NCBI GenBank assembly: GCA_946811695.1
Contig: OX328125.1
Coordinates: forward strand, 50,897,994-50,961,993
Reading direction: 5' to 3'
Length of the DNA stretch: 64,000 nucleotides
Origin: Gonocerus acuteangulatus
Lineage: Eukaryota > Arthropoda > Insecta > Hemiptera > Coreidae
Below, piece after piece: positions 51,343-61,497 of this stretch. Numbering within the stretch: position 1 is the first letter of the stretch; every line of letters starts with the position of its first letter. Position numbers and translations under genes: made by a program. A model generated the notes under the pieces. The model was not told the DNA's origin and did no database searches. It saw only the letters and a list, made by a program, of their open reading frames with translations.

Positions 51343-51982
51343 GGGACGACAGCTAGTGGACTCGCAGACCGGTCTAACTTCCAGAGGCAGCCTCAAACAT
51401 AACACCACACCTTCCATATTCACAGTACCTTGCGGTGAGTGGTATTACGAGCTCTTACGGAAATACCCGTCCATCACACGCCCATCTGCTGTACCGCAGG
51501 AGCCGAAGCATCCCATCAAGCACTTCATTGAGACAAAGGGACCACCGGTAACATCGAAAGCTAGACGTCTTCCACCTGATCGTTACAACGCTGCCAGGGA
51601 AGAATTCCTGAAGATGGTCGATGAGGGTATCTGCAGACCATCCAGCAGTCCTTGGGCAAGCTCTCTCCACATCGTTTCGAAGAAAGACGGCACGTTGCGT
51701 TTCTGTGGGGACTACCGCCGACTCAATGCCCAGACTTTGCCTGACAGGTACAGTGTACCCAACATACAAGCCCTCAACACCAATCTTTTTGGGAAGACAA
51801 TCTTCAGTAAGATCGACCTCAACCGTGCTTACTACCAAGTGCCGGTGGCGGAAGAAGACATCCCAAAAACTGCAGTGATCACCCCTTTCGGTCTCTTCGA
51901 ATTCTTGGTGATGTGCTTCGGACTAAGAAATGCTGCGCAAACATTCCAGCGCCTAATGGACAGCATCCTCGCTCTGCCGTAG
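51332..51982 (+). pseudogene. pol: reverse transcriptase N-terminal part, ends at in-frame TAG
   Basis: HPIKHFIETKGPPVTSKARR, RPSSSPWASSLHIVSKKDG, FCGDYRRLNAQTLPDRY, KIDLNRAYYQVPV (catalytic Asp of motif A) and GLRNAAQTFQRLMD are canonical Ty3/gypsy RT. TAG at 51980-51982 sits four codons before the catalytic YLDD. The frame is that of gag. Confidence 0.9.
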
Positions 51983-54154
51983 GTTTTTGTCTACCTCGAC
52001 GACATACTGGTAGCGTCAACCACAGAGGAAGAGCATCGCACACACCTGGAAGAAGTTTTCAGGCGGCTAAATCAGCATGGATTAACCATCAACCCGCTCA
52101 AGTCGGAGTTTTGCAAGTCCGAAGTCGAGTTTTTAGGCTTCCTTGTAAACTCCCAAGGCATTAAACCTCTTCCGAGCAAGGCGGACCAAATCGCTGAATT
52201 CCCTCGTCCTACCACCAAGGGTCATCTCCGACGATTTTTAGGGATGGTAAACTTTTATCGAAGATGCCTCCCTAAAGCAGCAGAAGTACAGCGCATTCTT
52301 CATGCCCTAATCGGCAACAGCAAGAAGAACGACAGCACCCCCGTCCCATGGACCCCGGAAGCAGAGGAAGCCTTCGCCCGATGCCAACGAGACATTAAGG
52401 ATGCTGTAACGTTAGCACACCCCTCTTCAGACGCCGAATTGACCCTAGCTTGCGATGCATCTAACTCCGCGGTTGGGGCTGTCCTCCAACAGCGTGAGGG
52501 AGACCACTGGCGACCTCTTGGTTTCTTCTCGAGGGCCCTAACATCAGCACAGCAGCGATACTCTGCCTACGACCGCGAGCTCACTGCCATCTACAGCGCC
52601 GTCAAGCACTTCAGGCCATGCATCGAAGGTCGCATGTTCAGCATACTGACGGACCACAAGCCGCTCGTGTATGCCCTATACCAGAAGCCCGAGACTGCAA
52701 CACCCATGAGAATTCGCTACACGAACTTCATTAGCCAGTTCACTAGCGACATTCGTCATGTCTCTGGGGCTGAAAACAAGGTAGCGGATACACTTTCACG
52801 GTTGGAGGCAATAGACAGTCCTGACGATATGGGGAGCATCATCCAGGCTCAGCAGGAAGACCCGTCGATTCCAGAGCTTCTTCAGAACCCGAATCTGCAG
52901 TTAAAGCTGATCGAGCACCCGCATTTCGACAAGCCACTTCTATGTGACGTATCTACAGCTAAAGCCCGACCGTATGTACCACCAACACTCCGTCAGGAAG
53001 TTTTTAAAAAGCTTCATAGCCTCAGCCACCCTGGCGTTCGTGGGACTCGCCGACTGGTGTCGCAAAGGTATTTCTGGCCAAGTATGCAAGCGGACCTTGC
53101 GATCTGGACTAGGAGCTGCATCGCCTGCCAGCGCTCAAAGATACACGGGCACACCGTAACACCTCCAGGTACCTTCGCTCCAGCCGGCAGATTCGAGCAT
53201 GTCCACGTGGATATAGTCGGACCCTTGCCGCCATCGGATGGAAAGCGCTATTGCCTTACCATGGCGGATAGGTATTCACGCTGGCCCGAAGCAGAACCCC
53301 TCGAGGACATCTCCGCAACAACAGTTGCTTCAGCTTTCTACAGGACATGGATCTGTAGATTCGGGGTCCCTGCACGGATCACAACTGACCAAGGGCGCCA
53401 GTTTGAAAGCGAACTATTCAACAGGCTCCTAAATTTACTTGGTTCGCGTCGCTGTAGAACTACAGCATACCACACACAGTCCAACGGTGTTGTGGAGAGA
53501 TGGCACAGGACCCTGAAGACTGCCCTCACCGCACACCTTATCGACTCAAACTCTTGGACAGAACTGCTACCCACAGTCCTCCTAGGCTTGAGAGCAGCAC
53601 TAAGGGAGGACAACTCCACAAGTGCTGCCGAGTTGACGTATGGGCAGCCCTTACGACTACCCGGAGAGCTATTAGAGTCAACCCCTCATCCCGAAGAGCC
53701 GCAGGGCTTCCTTTTCAAACTTCGTGAGAACTTCAAGCGCCTGCAGCCCTCCCCACACAGGGCGAGTCAAGCACAAGCCTTTGTTCCCAAGGACTTAAAG
53801 ACCTGCTCACATGTCTTCCTGCGGGACGACGCCATCAGGAAGCCCCTCACACCGCCATACACTGGACCGCATCCTGTTCTCCAGAGAGGAGATAAGACTT
53901 TTGTCATCGGTCTTGGCACAGGGCAGAAGACTGTCACAATAGACCGACTGAAACCAGCCCACATCCTGGAAGACCTCACCAGCACTACCACCACAACACC
54001 AACCCACCCACCTATACCAACACCTCAAGCAGAACCTTGTGACAATACCACCGCCACAGAAGCTGACAAGCCTTCATCAGTGAAGATGTCACGACGTGGA
54101 CGCCTCATCAGACTTCCTGTCCGCTTCTGTGACGCTGCCATTGGGGGGAAGTGA
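51983..54154 (+). pseudogene. pol: pol remainder: RT C-terminus, RNase H, integrase
   Basis: Same frame as the preceding segment. FVYLDDILVAS (catalytic), LGMVNFYRRCLP (thumb), RNase H with ACDASNSAVGAVLQQ, YDRELTAIYSAVKHF and ILTDHKPLVYAL. Integrase: zinc-binding HHCC (HSLSHPGVRG, CIACQRSK), DDE core with Asp in HVDIVGPLPP, Asp in TTDQGRQFES and Glu in NGVVERWHRTLK, then a C-terminal GPHPVLQRG segment. No chromodomain or envelope. The only block between this part and the RT start is the TAG. The stop TGA at 54152-54154 lies in the polypurine tract. Confidence 0.93.
54141..54154 (+). promoter_or_regulatory. polypurine tract
   Basis: TTGGGGGGAAGTGA immediately precedes the 3' LTR start TGTAGC. 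It overlaps the pol stop codon. Confidence 0.8.
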
Positions 54155-54544
54155 TGTAGCACCACGAAAGTAAACTGACTGACAACACCGTAACCTGACT
54201 GTCAACAATGGGAAGGTTACGTAGGGTTAGTTAGTGTTGCCGGTGCCACAATAATTTATGAATATTTAAATTTCTTACCGCGGCTTTGAGATAACCCGAA
54301 AATTACCTAGCCAAATTTAAGTTTTGTGTGTATAAAAAGTGCGACAACGTGGTGCTGATTTTCTGTGTGATTTTTTTGGACTTTCTTTAAATTATCTGGC
54401 AGTGGACCGTTATTTATTATTTAATTTATTATCAGAAGTTAATTATTATTATTTTTCAATTGCCAAGTGTTTTATTTTTTTTATTATATAGACATTTATT
54501 TTTTTAACCGGCTTATTTTATTTTTTACCTGATACTCCTCTAAA
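54155..54544 (+). repeat. 3' LTR (390 bp)
   Basis: Same length as the 5' LTR, two differences; ends CTCCTCTAAA before AAATTATTGG. Confidence 0.95.
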
Positions 54545-54548
54545 AAAT

Positions 54549-55149
54549 TATTGGTTTTGGCTCTATTGAAGACGAAATATTATTTTGTTAAATGTGATTT
54601 GTTGTCGAAGTTTGACTCCAAAAATGTGTTAATTTAAATATACACACAATTCAAGATTGTTTTACATTCACTCCCGACCCCCTGACATTCACTACATTTC
54701 CCTTTGAAATATATCTAATTACTATTCTACCTACCAGTTCCAGACATCGAAATGTAGAATTAATTAAAACTCAAATTAGGTCTCGTGCCAGGTGTCGATG
54801 AATGGTTTGTTGAGCACGAAATGAGCTTATTAGCATTATATGGTGCTCCGTGAGACTATATATATATATGAGACCAATTAGTAATAACTTGTTCCATATT
54901 CGTAACTAGTAGTGCGTTGGGTTCTTGGAGCGTAAACATGACACATATATGCAAACAGAATAAATATTACAGCAGACAGAATAGAATTGGGCCCTTTTTC
55001 TTTGGACCCAAATTATAAATATGCCTCTAACAGTTAACAGCATTTATAATGCGTTACAAGTAGCTTGCCGTTCAGGTGTTAAGAAATTAAGGAATATTTG
55101 GGATTCTGCAAAGAGAAAACGTCAGCTTTTCAGAATAATCTATATTTCG
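54549..55149. other. non-coding, unassigned
   Basis: Short ATATATAT near 54858. No gene. From about 55090 the sequence enters a Penelope-like end on the minus strand. Confidence 0.45.
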
Positions 55150-55184
55150 AACGTTTCGGCGTGCTCTTTGGCAGCCTTCCTCAG
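55150..55184 (-). ncRNA. hammerhead ribozyme-like motif 5 (intact core)
   Basis: Minus strand: CTGAGGA (CUGANGA), stem GGCTGC-caaaga-GCACGCC with one bulged C, GAAACGTT. Flanks ATATTT (before) and AAATAT (after) pair perfectly as distal stem I, the same architecture as motif 2. Further on, CGAAATATAGATTATT then CAGAATCCCAAATATTCC at about 55090-55105 correspond to the element's 3' end. Confidence 0.6.
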
Positions 55185-56437
55185 CAATAAATATTTAGGG
55201 AATGGAGGAAGTTATCGTGGTCTTCGTCTATTCCTTAAGCCAGGTTTTTATGGGGCAATAATACGAACGCGTGCTCGCTTTTAATCTCGCTATGCCCCAA
55301 CAAAATCCAGGTGGAGATGAAGCGTTTGATCGCATGTCCGTCCAAATGGCCGCGAATCACGGTTTGCTTGGAAATCACAGCTGTTTACAAGACACGGATT
55401 ATTTTCTTACAAGAAAGTTGGGATGTTGTCGGTACGGTTTATAGTAGTACTTTGGCTCATAAGTTAAGGGAATGTCAAGCAAATGTTCATCAACGTCAAG
55501 CAAAAACGGAAGAAAAAGCGTTTGTGGGTGAGAGAGTAAATCCAAAAAAGGAGGACAGCAAATGTATTAGATTTGGAACTGCAATATGATTACCCTGAAG
55601 CTCCTGGCAATATGAACTTCATAAATTCTTGAATTTGACGTTGATTTGGTCCAAATCCTACAATTTTATTCCTTGCAAGATGGATCGTATAAAATCCTCA
55701 GGTTCTGAAAATGTGAATGATTCAAGTCGACCCTATGGAGGGAAGGAGGAACCTTTCTAAATATTAAATCATAAATTAATAATTGGGACACCTATTCCTA
55801 ACAAATGTACAATATAAAAAATGTTAATTTTTTATTTCTATAAGGTATTTTAATCACATTCTTTAGCAATAAGTATCTCGAAGAAGAAAAAAAAATATTA
55901 TTAAGAAAGAAGGCGACCTGTTTACAGGAAATATAAATAGCCCAAGGCTGTGGGTGCAGTGAAACCAGCTGTTTCACCGTGTAGACTGTTCAACGCGTCA
56001 GCTGCTATGCAAACATACTACAGCTGGGGAAAATAGCGTAATCTCTCAACGCCCAGCTGGAAATACATATGTTTTTCTCCCTTCCGAGAAATTCAAAAAT
56101 GGATTTATAATGATTGCTGTGTTGAATCTCATTGGTTTTATATAGTTTTACTTAATCATTTTATCTTAATCTTATAAGGATTAAAGTGCCGATACTGATT
56201 ATAATTAATTTGTGAAGAATAAACTAGAAGGTTATGAAATATAAAATATGTTTTATGAAAAACGTAAAAGGGATTTCAATCTCAACTCTTATGACGCGAA
56301 TGTTTTTTTTTTTAATTACTTGAAGGATTATTTATTTACTTGAGGAACCCCACAGCAAGGGTTATCTGCTCAAAAGAATAACAAAAAAAAAAAAAAAAAA
56401 AAGAAAACAAATATAATAAAGTATTTGTTTATACATT
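55185..56437. other. non-coding, unassigned
   Basis: A 92-codon plus-strand frame (55311-55589) lacks recognised domains; its KTEEKAFVGERVNPKKEDS end may be chance. GTGAAACCAGCTGTTTCAC (about 55958) is a small palindrome. Poly(A) at about 56380-56402. Confidence 0.45.
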
Positions 56438-56510
56438 ATTATTTAAATTTTAACGTCCATTTATTATTGACACAGAATTTTAGGACGGGTTATCTATAGG
56501 TTACCACGCA
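56438..56510 (-). mobile_element. SINE 3' tail and core end (type L)
   Basis: ATTTAAATTTTAACGTCCAT then TTATTATTGA, GAATTTTAGGACGGGTTATC and TATAGGTTACCA: the reverse complement of the type L tail and core. The head is absent. Confidence 0.75.
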
Positions 56511-56589
56511 GTGTAACCTTAATTAACTAATTGTAGTAAAAACGCTATAATGTTTGAACATTTTGTTATAAAATAGACAGTTCAATTAA

Positions 56590-57449
56590 GGGGTAATACT
56601 ACCTTGTACGATCAAAATCAAAGTTATTTTCTTGAAATTATAAATAGCAAAGGAATCAATATTTTTTAAATATTTGTATCAAACGTTGTATATGGGATGT
56701 TGATTGGGATTTGAAGTATCCAAAAAAATACGTTTCAATTCTGCGAAAAAAAAAGAATGGCGGCGCTGTGTCTGACAAACGAAAACCCTCTTTTTTCTCG
56801 GGCGATAGTCTGCAGACGACAATTTTTAAACTAGAACGAAAAACTAAAATTATTTTGAAAGAAGAAGGTTAAATCCAGTAAAGTACGTAGGATTTTTAAG
56901 AAATATTAATTTTTTCGATAATGGTGAACATTTATTCATTTTCTATTAAAAAGTGTGTCTTAAAATCGTTATAATTCAATGAATCGATAAAATCCTACAT
57001 ACTTTACTAGCAAATATCATAAGGAAGCTTCAGTTAAAAATTTGAAGTTGATCGGGCAAAAATTGAAGACGCCAGAGTATCGCCCGATTTACAAAACATA
57101 GTTTCGTGAAAAGTACTTTAAGGTTTAATGTTCTGAAGTGTTCATTTCTTTCCTATTTATATATTTTTTTCATACTTTCTTGTAATAAAGATTAAAAAAT
57201 GGGTTATAATTTTGTCATGTATTAAAGGAGGACCAAAAAAAACTTAACAATTAAAAAGGGGCCAATCGACTCTCGCTCAAAAAAGTATATTCAAATCAGC
57301 ACCGCGTTCATTCGGCATCGGGATTTCACTCGGAAAATCGTATTTTCTGCCCATTTAAAAATGTTTTTTTTTTTACATAAACACACTTGGATATCATTTT
57401 TTAATAGTTAAGGAAGAATTATAGCCATAAAAAAGGCAGTATTACTCCC
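56590..57449 (+). mobile_element. candidate TIR transposon, non-autonomous (~860 bp)
   Basis: Left end GGGGTAATACTACCTTGTA (preceded by TTAA); right end AAGGCAGTATTACTCCC (followed by TAA, with C before it). About 17 bp of TIR with three mismatches. Internal subterminal arms are also inverted: TCGGGCGATAGTCTG near 56798 against CAGAGTATCGCCCGA near 57070, and AGTAAAGTACGTAGGATTT (56878) against AAATCCTACATACTTTACT (56990). No coding capacity. Confidence 0.55.
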
Positions 57450-57971
57450 TAACTATCATGACTGAACCCTGAATATTTCCACAATCGTTACTGACCACAG
57501 TCAACGATCTCTTCACAATATCTATTAATCAAAACAAACTTGTTTCAAAAATCATAAAAGCAATCTTTCTAGCATATGTTAAGTCCTCTTGGCCTTGTTT
57601 ACGAAATTAGTAATAGCAATAAATTCAAATGAGAAGTGAGCGGAGAAGGTTCAGGGCTGCTAAGTCGTGCTTTAGAAAGGATAACCTTTGCAGCCAAGGT
57701 TCCTTGCAGTCATGACTTGACTGGCATATACAGCAACAGCATTGTACAGCATTGTGTCTGATAGGGGCTTTACAATCAACAGTTATACTATCATTAATAT
57801 AGGACTGAAACGTTTTTGTCTATTTCTCCCTTGAGTCGATATCATCAAAAGTCATACAAATTGCAACCAGGCTTTAATAGTTAATGAAGAAAGTATTTTT
57901 TAAAAGTGTTATTATTTAATGACCTTCCTGCTTGAAATAAAATAACAGCAGGCAAACATGTTAAGTGTAAA
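57450..57971. other. non-coding, unassigned
   Basis: No recognised feature. Confidence 0.45.
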
Positions 57972-58590
57972 GGTGGATACACACTATAAGTCTGTCACTG
58001 GCATGCCACCGTCCAGCAGCCGACCGGACAAATATTCTTCAATGTATTTCCAAAAAGGCAGTTGCCACAAGAGTGGATCGTCACCAGCAGGCAACCTTCA
58101 GGATTCTTAGAGAGAATATTTTGACGTGCCGGTGCCGGACGGTGCCTGCAGGGATTATGTGTGTCAACCGATATGTCCAGTTGGACTCTTACCTTTCTGT
58201 CTAAAGTTTCTTCTTTTTACTTCATTTAATTCTATGCGTATTTCATTGATTTGCGAACATGGACGATGAAAAACTCATGCAACGAGTGCGACTACACGAA
58301 GAACTTTATAATATGGCTCATAATGAATACAAACATAAAATAAGGGACCACGTTGTAAAAAAATTGAACACAACAGTATTCCTCTTCTTCAGCCAACATT
58401 AAAGCAATAATTGCTAATTTTGTATTTAATTTAGGCCAGGTAATTAACTAAGTCACCCCGGACAGACAACTGACTGAGAGATGTTTTCTCGAGGTTGATG
58501 GATGGTGTGAATTGACTTCCATTTTGCCGCTTGGCTGCTGGGCAGTGGCCTGTCGATGACGTTACGTACAGTGTGAATCCAACTTACATC
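57972..58590 (+). mobile_element. PIF/Harbinger-like remnant with MADF-like peptide
   Basis: Left end AGGTGGATACACACTATAAG; right end GTACAGTGTGAATCCAACTT; these are imperfect inverted repeats (about 14 of 19). PIF/Harbinger transposons often encode a MADF/Myb-like protein beside the transposase, and a MADF-like start is present inside. No transposase remains. The 3-bp target duplication is not clear. Confidence 0.5.
58259..58402 (+). pseudogene. MADF-like domain N-terminal fragment, 47 aa
   Basis: ATG at 58259; MDDEKLMQRVRLHEELYNMA then HNEYKHKIRDHVVKKL, then a stop at 58400-58402. The pattern (D/E)EKLI..V...E.LY(N/D)...YK is the first helix and turn of MADF DNA-binding domains. The domain is cut at about half its usual ~80-90 residues, without the conserved Trp of the second helix. 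Confidence 0.5.
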
Positions 58591-58918
58591 GTGTAGTTAA
58601 AATAACATCTAATAGAACTAAATCTTATCAATGAGCAGATAACAAGCACTAGCAGACAGATATACCACAAATTCTGTAACAAACAATATTTTCAATACAC
58701 TCCACTCACTTAACTAGTACATGCCTATTAACTGAACGCCCGAACATGAAGAATTAGGAAAACGCTCCCGAGCAGAAACGTCTGCAAAACCTGCTGTAAG
58801 AAAACATGAGCTCGACCGATCAATCATCGTCCAACAAGACTTGATAAATACAATTTAACTATTGGCAAGAAAGCTGGAATTTACCAAATGACAATAAAAT
58901 ACGAAAATCTAAAATATT
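58591..58918. other. non-coding, possible LINE upstream part
   Basis: No clear reading frame. The last part may be decayed LINE sequence continuous with 58919. Confidence 0.35.
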
Positions 58919-59057
58919 ACTAGTGGAAATCCAGCTACCGAGACAGAAGAAATAATAATAGCTCGACTGAGAATTGGTTACGCTAGACTAACAGACAGGT
59001 ATCTTACAAAAATACATTATAAACCAACATGTAACATATGCAATATACACTTTAGAG

Positions 59058-59062
<5 letters not shown>
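58919..59062 (+). pseudogene. C-terminal fragment of LINE ORF2 (post-RNase H zinc-finger region)
   Basis: The frame reads ETEEIIIARLRIGYARLTDR then YLTKIHYKPTCNICNIHF. (I/V)xxRLRIGH(T)RLTHxYL...CxxC is the characteristic C-terminal region of Jockey/R1-type ORF2 proteins. The final His/Cys ligands are lost where the TA tract begins. Confidence 0.6.

Positions 59063-59113
<51 letters not shown>
59061..59113. repeat. (TA)n microsatellite
   Basis: TA run between the LINE fragment and the SINE. Confidence 0.95.
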
Positions 59114-59115
<2 letters not shown>

Positions 59116-59452
59116 GGGCGAGGTTAGCTCAGTGGTAGAGCACTGGAGGTAATAAGTTGGAGGACCTGAATTCAAATCCCGAGCAAGCACTAAAGATTTT
59201 TTCTTCTAGTGTCTTCGTTCATGGGTTGAATTCGGCCTCCCTGACCGTCCCTAGGTCAACCCAGCCTTTAATAAATTTATCAATGGGTACCTTGGGTGCT
59301 AATGACTCTAGCAGTCGAAGCAGCCAAGGGGAAAATCAGGCGGCCGAAGCATAGTTCTGACCACACTATCTCCCTAGTGTGCCGTATGGTCGTGAATCAG
59401 ATTCCTCTATAGTATCTGCCCCTCAGGGCCCTCGTGGCCTGTTACGGGACTG

Positions 59453-59455
<3 letters not shown>
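59114..59455 (+). mobile_element. tRNA-headed SINE (type A), ~340 bp
   Basis: GGGGGCGAGGTTAGCTCAGT then GGTAGAGC is a strong A box of an Ala/Val-type tRNA, and GACCTGAATTCAAATCCCG is a slightly changed B box. A ~260-bp body follows (GGCCTCCCTGACCGTCCCTA, GGTCAACCCAGCC, CAGGGCCCTCGTGGCC), unrelated to the core shared by the other SINEs here. It ends in (TA)n. The body is too long and the acceptor does not pair, so it is not a tRNA gene. Confidence 0.75.

Positions 59456-59508
<53 letters not shown>
59456..59508. repeat. (TA)n microsatellite
   Basis: TA run between the SINE and the hairpin at 59509. Confidence 0.95.
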
Positions 59509-59512
<4 letters not shown>

Positions 59513-59809
59513 GGAACGGCATTTCTCTCTAGCAGTGGTACTCCTCCTCACTTCTTCCTGGAATATTTCGATGGGTTCATCTCCATCTTCTTCAGCCAGG
59601 TGTTTGTTGTTTCTTCCTCGGTGGTAGCCAAGGGAATGACATTTTTCTCGATCTGGGCGCCTAAGATCGAGAAAAATGTCATTCCCTTGACTACCACCGA
59701 GGAAGAAACAACAAACACCTGGCTGAAGAAGATGGAGATGAACCCATCGAAATATTCCAGGAAGAAGTGAGGAGGAGTACCACCGCTGGAGAGAAATGCC
59801 GTTCCACCC
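59509..59809. repeat. hairpin repeat, 146-bp arms, 9-nt loop
   Basis: 59509-59654 and 59664-59809 are reverse complements with about four mismatches. The loop is GGGCGCCTA. Both strands give open frames of 87-98 codons only because the arms mirror each other; no domain is recognised. Confidence 0.95.
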
Positions 59810-59850
59810 AAAAATACTATCCCAGCGACGAAAAATAACATCAAACATAT

Positions 59851-59967
<117 letters not shown>

Positions 59968-60349
59968 GAGTCGGATTTATCCTGGTCTGCCGTCTAATTA
60001 TACTCTTTTAAGTGAGAGATATTGAATATTCACTAAGCATTAACAAAATTTACAAAATGTATAGACATGGATGTAGCAAATTAAAATTAGAATTTATGTT
60101 TTCATTTAAACAATAATGAGTGCAACCCAAATATCTGCACCAGAAAATGCTTCCGGCTCAAGAGAAACTGCAGCAGCATCGTTTGAAGTTAAATTTTATT
60201 TTAATATTACATATTTCATTATGTGTAGTTTATTATAATCAAAATTCAAATATAATCAAACTCGCACTCAATCAATTGGTTTTTTATAAATATCTGATCA
60301 ATATTCCTATTTTAATATAATATATTTATCTTATTAACATAGTCACTAT
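59968..60349. other. AT-rich non-coding
   Basis: No recognised feature. Confidence 0.5.
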
Positions 60350-60714
60350 ATGGAGGGTTCAGAGCACAACTAGTCCATGTTATACAGTTTTCAGAAAATG
60401 AGTATTACGCATTTTAATTGAAGAGACGTTGTATAAATTCTATTCACCAGTATAAGTCTTAAAAATATTTGAACTTGAACACTGATCTTGATTTTAAATA
60501 TTACGGACATTATTTATGGATAGTTTCGTTCATAAAACAGTTAGACTTTGCTTACTTGTGCTCTGAAAACAAATAAGAATGACTTCCATATGTTTAGCAA
60601 GGGACTTAGTCTCCTGTAGCACTGAAAAGAGCCATTGTAGTATTACTCTTCAATGCCATTACTACATAAAATGTCAAAATTGGACTTGGTCTAGCTGTGC
60701 TCTGAACCCTCCAT
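60350..60714 (+). mobile_element. MITE with ~28-bp TIRs
   Basis: Left ATGGAGGGTTCAGAGCACAA then CTAGTCCA; right TGGTCTAGCTGTGCTCTGAA then CCCTCCAT. Two or three mismatches. TGTGCTCTGAA also occurs internally near 60558. No clear target duplication and no coding capacity. Confidence 0.75.
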
Positions 60715-61268
60715 TTGTAGTATGCCAAGTACGACAATCGAGCATGTGTCCAAAATTTATGCGCTCTTCATAGGTTTACTATGATGAGAAATCACTTACT
60801 AGAAAGGAAGCACTTGACACCTTCTTTTTCCTTACCTTTCTGTCAGTTAAACAGAAGGTCTATGCTAACCCAAAGCCTCACACGTTCACTGTAGAACATT
60901 CAGCAAACGTATTATGCAATGCACCTTGCTATTGAGTAATCACAGATCATTTTCTGCAGATCCTATCTCCGTCGAAGCTTCGTCCTCATTGATTCCATCT
61001 TGGAACTCCACCATCCTGTATTATAGGTATAATTGCGCACAATCCAAGCCTTAATCATTGACCGATAAGGGATAATGATATCGCGGAATGATGATTAGCT
61101 GCCTGCATCCTAATCATCTGCTCCAATCGTGTTGATCTGCATACATCCAAGCCTATCCAACCTGTCCGACCAGCTCTTATCCAATGGTTTGTGTCTGCCT
61201 CATTCCCAAATCCCCAAAGGATTGATGTATCGTTTCAATGTCACCTTAAAAACCACAACGCTTTTAAA
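60715..61268. other. non-coding, unassigned
   Basis: No gene or recognised repeat. Confidence 0.5.
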
Positions 61269-61276
61269 CATCTATA

Positions 61277-61489
61277 GGAGGCCAGGTAGCCGTGAGTGTT
61301 AAGGTGTGAGCACTTAACACTCCGTGCCGAAGGTCGTGGGTTCGATTCCCACTTTGGGGTGGTGGCTTTTCTTTAGAAAAAAGAAAAGGCATCAGCCCTG
61401 TCCTGTCTAGAAAAGGGTGGTAACCTATAGATAACCCGTTCCAAAATTCGTAGTTACTAATAATGGACGTTAAAATTTAAATAAATAAG
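61277..61489 (+). mobile_element. tRNA-derived SINE (type L), full-length with target duplication
   Basis: CATCTATA at 61269-61276 and 61490-61497 is an 8-bp target duplication. Head GGAGGCCAGGTAGCCGTGAG, GTTAAGGTGTGAGCAC, B box GGTCGTGGGTTCGATTCCC, then TGGTGGCTTTTCTTTAG, core AGAAAAGGGTGGTAACCT then ATAGATAACCCG, tail AATGGACGTTAAAATTTAAA. It is the best-preserved type L copy in the window. Confidence 0.93.
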
Positions 61490-61497
61490 CATCTATA

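Larger units (their letters stand above)
49788..54544 (+). mobile_element. Ty3/gypsy LTR retrotransposon, young but broken
   Basis: 390-bp LTRs (49788-50177 and 54155-54544), tRNA-Trp-type primer site, gag, protease, RT, RNase H, integrase in Ty3/gypsy order, and a polypurine tract. No envelope gene. The LTRs differ at only two positions. The coding region carries two frame changes bounding the protease and one in-frame TAG in the RT. The gag and RT frames are the same, so the two frame changes cancel. The LTR starts TGTAG but ends CTAAA rather than CA. Confidence 0.95.

Noticed and set aside
55311..55589. A 92-codon frame as a gene
   Set aside because: No recognised domain, no homologous frame on another copy and no promoter or splice evidence.
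59114..59188. A functional tRNA gene
   Set aside because: The A box is good but the B box is changed, the acceptor stem does not close and a ~260-bp body follows; it is a SINE head.
59507..59848. Mirror-image 87-141-codon frames on both strands
   Set aside because: They arise because the two arms of the hairpin are reverse complements; the 141-codon one runs into (TA)n.
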